A stretch of 9,165 nt of DNA from Gemmatimonadota bacterium (lineage in GTDB: Bacteria; Latescibacterota; UBA2968; UBA8231): assembly GCA_026706505.1 (NCBI GenBank), contig JAPOYQ010000719.1, positions 1 through 9,165 on the forward strand, in the 5' to 3' direction. Within the stretch, counting starts at the first letter, position 1; the number at the start of each line of letters is the position of its first letter. The translations under genes were made by a program, and so were the position numbers. The notes under the pieces were generated by a model. That model saw only the letters and a program-made list of their open reading frames with translations, was not told the DNA's origin and ran no database searches. Positions 6,126 to 9,165 of the stretch are shown here, piece by piece.

Positions 6126-9100
6126 CTAGGCCTTGGCGATGGCAATGGTGCCGTCGTGGCCGTTGACCTGCCGCTCCTGTTGCAAGAGCGCCTCTTGGGG
6201 CAATTCTCCGGTGTGGAGGGCTAGCGCTAAGATTTCGGTGGCGATGTACGAGCTGTGCTGCTGAACTGCTTCCTCCAGAGCGGCCGCGCCTTGTACCCAG
6301 ACGTGGATGCGGTCGGCGACGTCTAGCCCGGCGTCTTTGCGCATGTTCTGCACGCGGTTGACGAATTCGCGCGCAGTGCACTCGGCGATCAGCTCGTCGT
6401 CGAGTTGGATGTCCAGCCCCACCCCGAGGTTGTTGTCGAGGGCTACTACTACTCCCTCTTTCTCCCGGCGCTGCACAGCGATGTCGGCCAGCCCGATCTC
6501 GCCGCCAGCCACGGAGAGCTGGCTACCGCTTTCGAGGAGGTGTACATCCTCGGCCGTCAGGGCTTGGATACGGGCGGCGACTTCTGGCATCCGCTTGCCG
6601 AAGCGCGGTCCTAAGGCGCGGAAGTCGGGCCGATAGGAGACCTCGCTGAACTCGGTCTCGTCTTCTACCAGCACCACCACCTTGACGTTGAGTTCGTCGG
6701 CTAGCAGGTCGGTCATCTGCTCCAGCCCGTGGTGGCTGTGGCCGTTGGGGGGCAGGAGATAGAGGTGTCGCAGCGGCTGGCGCACCTTGAGCTCGTGCTT
6801 GCTGCGCAGCGAGCGGCCCAAGACCACGGCCCGCGTCGCCAGTTCCATTTGCTGCTCTAAGGCGGCGTCGCGCAAGTGCTCGTCGGCCTGCGGCATGTCG
6901 CACAGATGGATGCTTTCGGGTGCTTCGGCATCCACGCGGCGCACCAAGTTCTGGTAGATAATCTCGGTGATAAAGGGCAAGACCGGTGCCAGGGCTTTGA
7001 TGAAGGTCACCAGCACCCGATAGAGGGTGTCGTACGCGGCCTCCTTGTCTTGGTCGTCTTCGGACTTCCAGAAGCGGCGGCGGCTGCGGCGGATGTACCA
7101 GTTGGTCAGCTTCTCGATAAAGGCGACCATTGCCGGCACCGTGCGATAGAGCCGGTAGGCTTCCATCTCGGCGTTGAGGTCGCGGAGCAGGGTCTGCAAC
7201 TCCGAAAGAATCCAGCGGTCGAGGCGGTGGTCGAGCGTCTGCGCGCGGCTCTCGTCTGGCGTCCAGCCGTCAATGGTCGCGTAGGTGACGAAAAAGCTAT
7301 AGGCATTCCACAAGGGAATGATGACATCGCGCAGGCTCTGCTTGATGCCCTCTTCGGTCATACGCATCTCTTCGGCCTTCATGGCCGGCGAGTTGAGCAA
7401 ATAGAGGCGCAGGGCGTCGGCACCGTAGGTCTCGAGCATCTCGGCCGGATCGGGGTAGTTCTTCAAGCGCTTGCTCAGCTTGCGTCCGTCGTCGGCTAGC
7501 AGCATGCCGCCGACGATGCAGTTGTGAAAAGCTGGCTTGTCGAACAGGGCCGCGGCTAGGATCGTCAGGGTGTAGAACCACCCGCGGGTCATGTCGAGGT
7601 TCTCGGAGATGAAGTCGGCCGGGAAAGAGGCCTCAAAGTCCTCGCGCCGCCCAAAGGGGTAGTGGCTTTGCGCGTACGGCATGGACCCAGACTCAAACCA
7701 GCAGTCGAGGACTTCGGGCACGCGCCGCAGCGAGCCGTTCCCCGACGGAGCTGGGATCTCGAGGTCGTCGATGAAGTGCTTGTGCAAGTCGTCCACGTCG
7801 CGTCCGGTGAGTTGGCACAACTCCTGGCGGCTGCCGACGCACACAGCTTCGCCCGTCTCCTCGTTGCGCCAGATCGGCAGCGGCGTTCCCCAGTAGCGGT
7901 TGCGGCTGACGGCCCAGTCCGGTGCCGACTCAACGCCCTTGCCGAAGCGACCATCGCGGATGTGCTCGGGAATCCACCAGATCTGCTGGTTGGCGGCGAG
8001 CATCTTCTCCTTTACCTCGCCTTCGATTTTTACGAACCAAGTGGAGATCGTGCGGTAGATCAGGGGCGAGTCGCAGCGCCAGCAGAATGGGTACGAGTGC
8101 TCAATGGAGCCTTCGGAGAATAGCTGACCCGAAGCGCGCAAGCGGCGGATGATGGGCGTATCGGTGTCCTTCACGAAAGCGCCCGCAAAGTCTGGGATCT
8201 CGTCGGTGAAGCAGCAGTCGGCGTCGATGGGGCAGACCACGGGCAAGCCTTCGGCCAGACCGAGTTGGTAGTCGTCCTCGCCGAACCCCGGGGCAATGTG
8301 GACGATGCCGGTGCCGTCTTCGGTGGATACAAAGTCGGCCGTCACGACGCGGAAAGCGCCCTCTTCAGCATGGCCAGCGAAGTAGTCGAACAGGGGCTCG
8401 TAGCGCAATCCGACGAGGTCTTCGACGGCGACTGGCGTTACCTCGGCGATTTCGCTGTCGTGTCGGCGGAAGAGATCTTCGACGAGGGAAGCGGCGAGGA
8501 TCAATTGCTCCCCGTCGCGGGTGGTGACGCGCACGTAGTCGATGTCGCGGCCGACGGCCAAGCCCATGTTGGAGGTCAAGGTCCACGGGGTCGTCGTCCA
8601 AGCGAGTAGAGACTTGCGCGGCTCGCCGGCGACGCGGAAGCGCACCGTGATCGACGGGTCTTGAGTGTCTTGGTAGCCTTGGTTGACCTCAAAGTTCGAC
8701 AGTGGTGTCGCGCAGCGGGGACAGTAGGCGAGGGACTTGTAGCCCTCATAGACGAGTCCCTTGTTCCACAGCGATTTAAACACCCACCATACAGACTCCA
8801 TGAAATCGGGGTCCATCGTCCGGTACTGGTTGTCCCAGTCAACCCAGCGCCCGAGCCGCTCGATCAGGCTGCGCCATTCGGCCGTGTAGTGCAGCACCAA
8901 GTCGCGGCAAGCCTCGTTGAACTGGGTTACGCCGTACTCGAGAATGTCGCGTCGCGACTGGAGCCCGAGCTGCTGTTCAGCTTCGTTCTCGACGGGTAGG
9001 CCGTGGCAGTCCCAACCCCAGCGGCGCTCGACCCGGTAGCCGCGCATCGTCCAGTAGCGAGGCACCACGTCTTTGGTGATGGACGCCAGTAGGTGTCCGT

Positions 9101-9165
9101 AGTGGGGCAGGCCGGTCGCAAAGGGCGGCCCGTCGTAGAAGCGAAAGGGCTGCTCGACGGAGCGG
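6126..9165 (-). CDS. ileS: Isoleucyl-tRNA synthetase, IleS2 (eukaryote-like) type, 5' end outside window
   Basis: This cytosolic enzyme charges tRNA-Ile with isoleucine and edits valine errors. 1012 residues are present; the frame is open to the right edge and the HIGH box is only about 20 residues in, so roughly 25-40 N-terminal residues are missing. Seen in order: FYDGPPFATGLPHYGH with the class I HYGH signature (9093-9104), GWDCHGLPVE, Cys-pair zinc motifs YCPRC and CWRC, the editing-domain TTTPWTLTSN (8568-8597) and GIVHIAPGFGEDDY, APDWAVSRNRYWGTPLP, LDCWFESGSMPYAQ, TRGWFYT, then KLSKRLKNYPDP (KLSKR at 7467-7481). The anticodon-binding domain has LTNWYIRRSRRRFW. KLSKR followed by LKNYPDP and the NWYIRRSRRR motif indicate the IleS2 type. 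The normally Met second position of KMSK is Leu. The gene ends in TAG at 6126, followed in frame by two more stops. A GTG at 9068 is internal, not the start. Confidence 0.97.
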   Translation of the reverse strand, partial: RSVEQPFRFYDGPPFATGLPHYGHLLASITKDVVPRYWTMRGYRVERRWGWDCHGLPVENEAEQQLGLQSRRDILEYGVTQFNEACRDLVLHYTAEWRSLIERLGRWVDWDNQYRTMDPDFMESVWWVFKSLWNKGLVYEGYKSLAYCPRCATPLSNFEVNQGYQDTQDPSITVRFRVAGEPRKSLLAWTTTPWTLTSNMGLAVGRDIDYVRVTTRDGEQLILAASLVEDLFRRHDSEIAEVTPVAVEDLVGLRYEPLFDYFAGHAEEGAFRVVTADFVSTEDGTGIVHIAPGFGEDDYQLGLAEGLPVVCPIDADCCFTDEIPDFAGAFVKDTDTPIIRRLRASGQLFSEGSIEHSYPFCWRCDSPLIYRTISTWFVKIEGEVKEKMLAANQQIWWIPEHIRDGRFGKGVESAPDWAVSRNRYWGTPLPIWRNEETGEAVCVGSRQELCQLTGRDVDDLHKHFIDDLEIPAPSGNGSLRRVPEVLDCWFESGSMPYAQSHYPFGRREDFEASFPADFISENLDMTRGWFYTLTILAAALFDKPAFHNCIVGGMLLADDGRKLSKRLKNYPDPAEMLETYGADALRLYLLNSPAMKAEEMRMTEEGIKQSLRDVIIPLWNAYSFFVTYATIDGWTPDESRAQTLDHRLDRWILSELQTLLRDLNAEMEAYRLYRTVPAMVAFIEKLTNWYIRRSRRRFWKSEDDQDKEAAYDTLYRVLVTFIKALAPVLPFITEIIYQNLVRRVDAEAPESIHLCDMPQADEHLRDAALEQQMELATRAVVLGRSLRSKHELKVRQPLRHLYLLPPNGHSHHGLEQMTDLLADELNVKVVVLVEDETEFSEVSYRPDFRALGPRFGKRMPEVAARIQALTAEDVHLLESGSQLSVAGGEIGLADIAVQRREKEGVVVALDNNLGVGLDIQLDDELIAECTAREFVNRVQNMRKDAGLDVADRIHVWVQGAAALEEAVQQHSSYIATEILALALHTGELPQEALLQQERQVNGHDGTIAIAKA

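Noticed and set aside
6100..6381. Longer N-terminus for the dksA-like protein
   Set aside because: The added part is Arg-rich shadow sequence of ileS; the ribosome binding site and family length favour the ATG at 6099.
6876..7499. 207-codon open frame on the plus strand
   Set aside because: It lies wholly inside ileS, antisense to conserved synthetase motifs. Long antisense frames are expected in GC-rich coding DNA, and the translation has no recognisable domain.
7662..8123. 153-codon plus-strand open frame
   Set aside because: It is antisense to the catalytic region of ileS and is a coding shadow.

Overview
The window is one unbroken block of seven genes, all on the minus strand. Read in transcription order (high to low coordinates) they are: ileS (isoleucyl-tRNA synthetase, 5' end off the right edge), a TraR/DksA-type zinc-finger protein, lspA (lipoprotein signal peptidase), an RluD-type 23S rRNA pseudouridine synthase, a phytanoyl-CoA-dioxygenase-like (PhyH) protein fused to HEAT repeats, a neutral-ceramidase-like protein, and a secreted repeat protein whose 3' end runs off the left edge. 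The widest gap between genes is 37 bp. Two junctions are 4-bp start/stop overlaps (GTGA and ATGA), so the set looks like one co-transcribed, partly translationally coupled operon. There is no stretch over 300 bases without a gene, and I see no RNA gene, insertion sequence, CRISPR array or convincing terminator.

Organism: the DNA is GC-rich (about 60% in the stretches I counted) and two of the seven genes start with GTG. The ileS - dksA-like - lspA - rluD order is a bacterial housekeeping arrangement. The distal genes point towards the FCB/PVC-neighbourhood bacteria: a PhyH protein with HEAT repeats, a stand-alone ceramidase-like domain, and a secreted protein whose N-terminal half resembles the N-terminal region of FCB-group TlpA-family proteins. 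Latescibacterota or Poribacteria-like bacteria are my best guess from memory of family distributions. This placement is inference with low to moderate confidence.

Layout: 6126-9165 holds ileS, of the long eukaryote-like IleS2 type. 4232-6099 holds the dksA-like, lspA and rluD genes, covering transcription control, lipoprotein maturation and ribosome modification. 1397-4194 holds the PhyH-HEAT and ceramidase-like enzymes, separated by only 20 bp and so probably made together. 1-1400 holds the N-terminal 466 residues of the secreted protein, which carries a 31-residue tandem repeat clearly visible at DNA level.

The most unusual features are in the distal half. The ceramidase-like protein keeps all four predicted zinc ligands but has Asn where characterised ceramidases have the nucleophilic Ser. 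The PhyH protein is fused to HEAT repeats. The secreted repeat protein has an AT-richer insertion inside one repeat unit. What the three distal genes do together cannot be read from the sequence.
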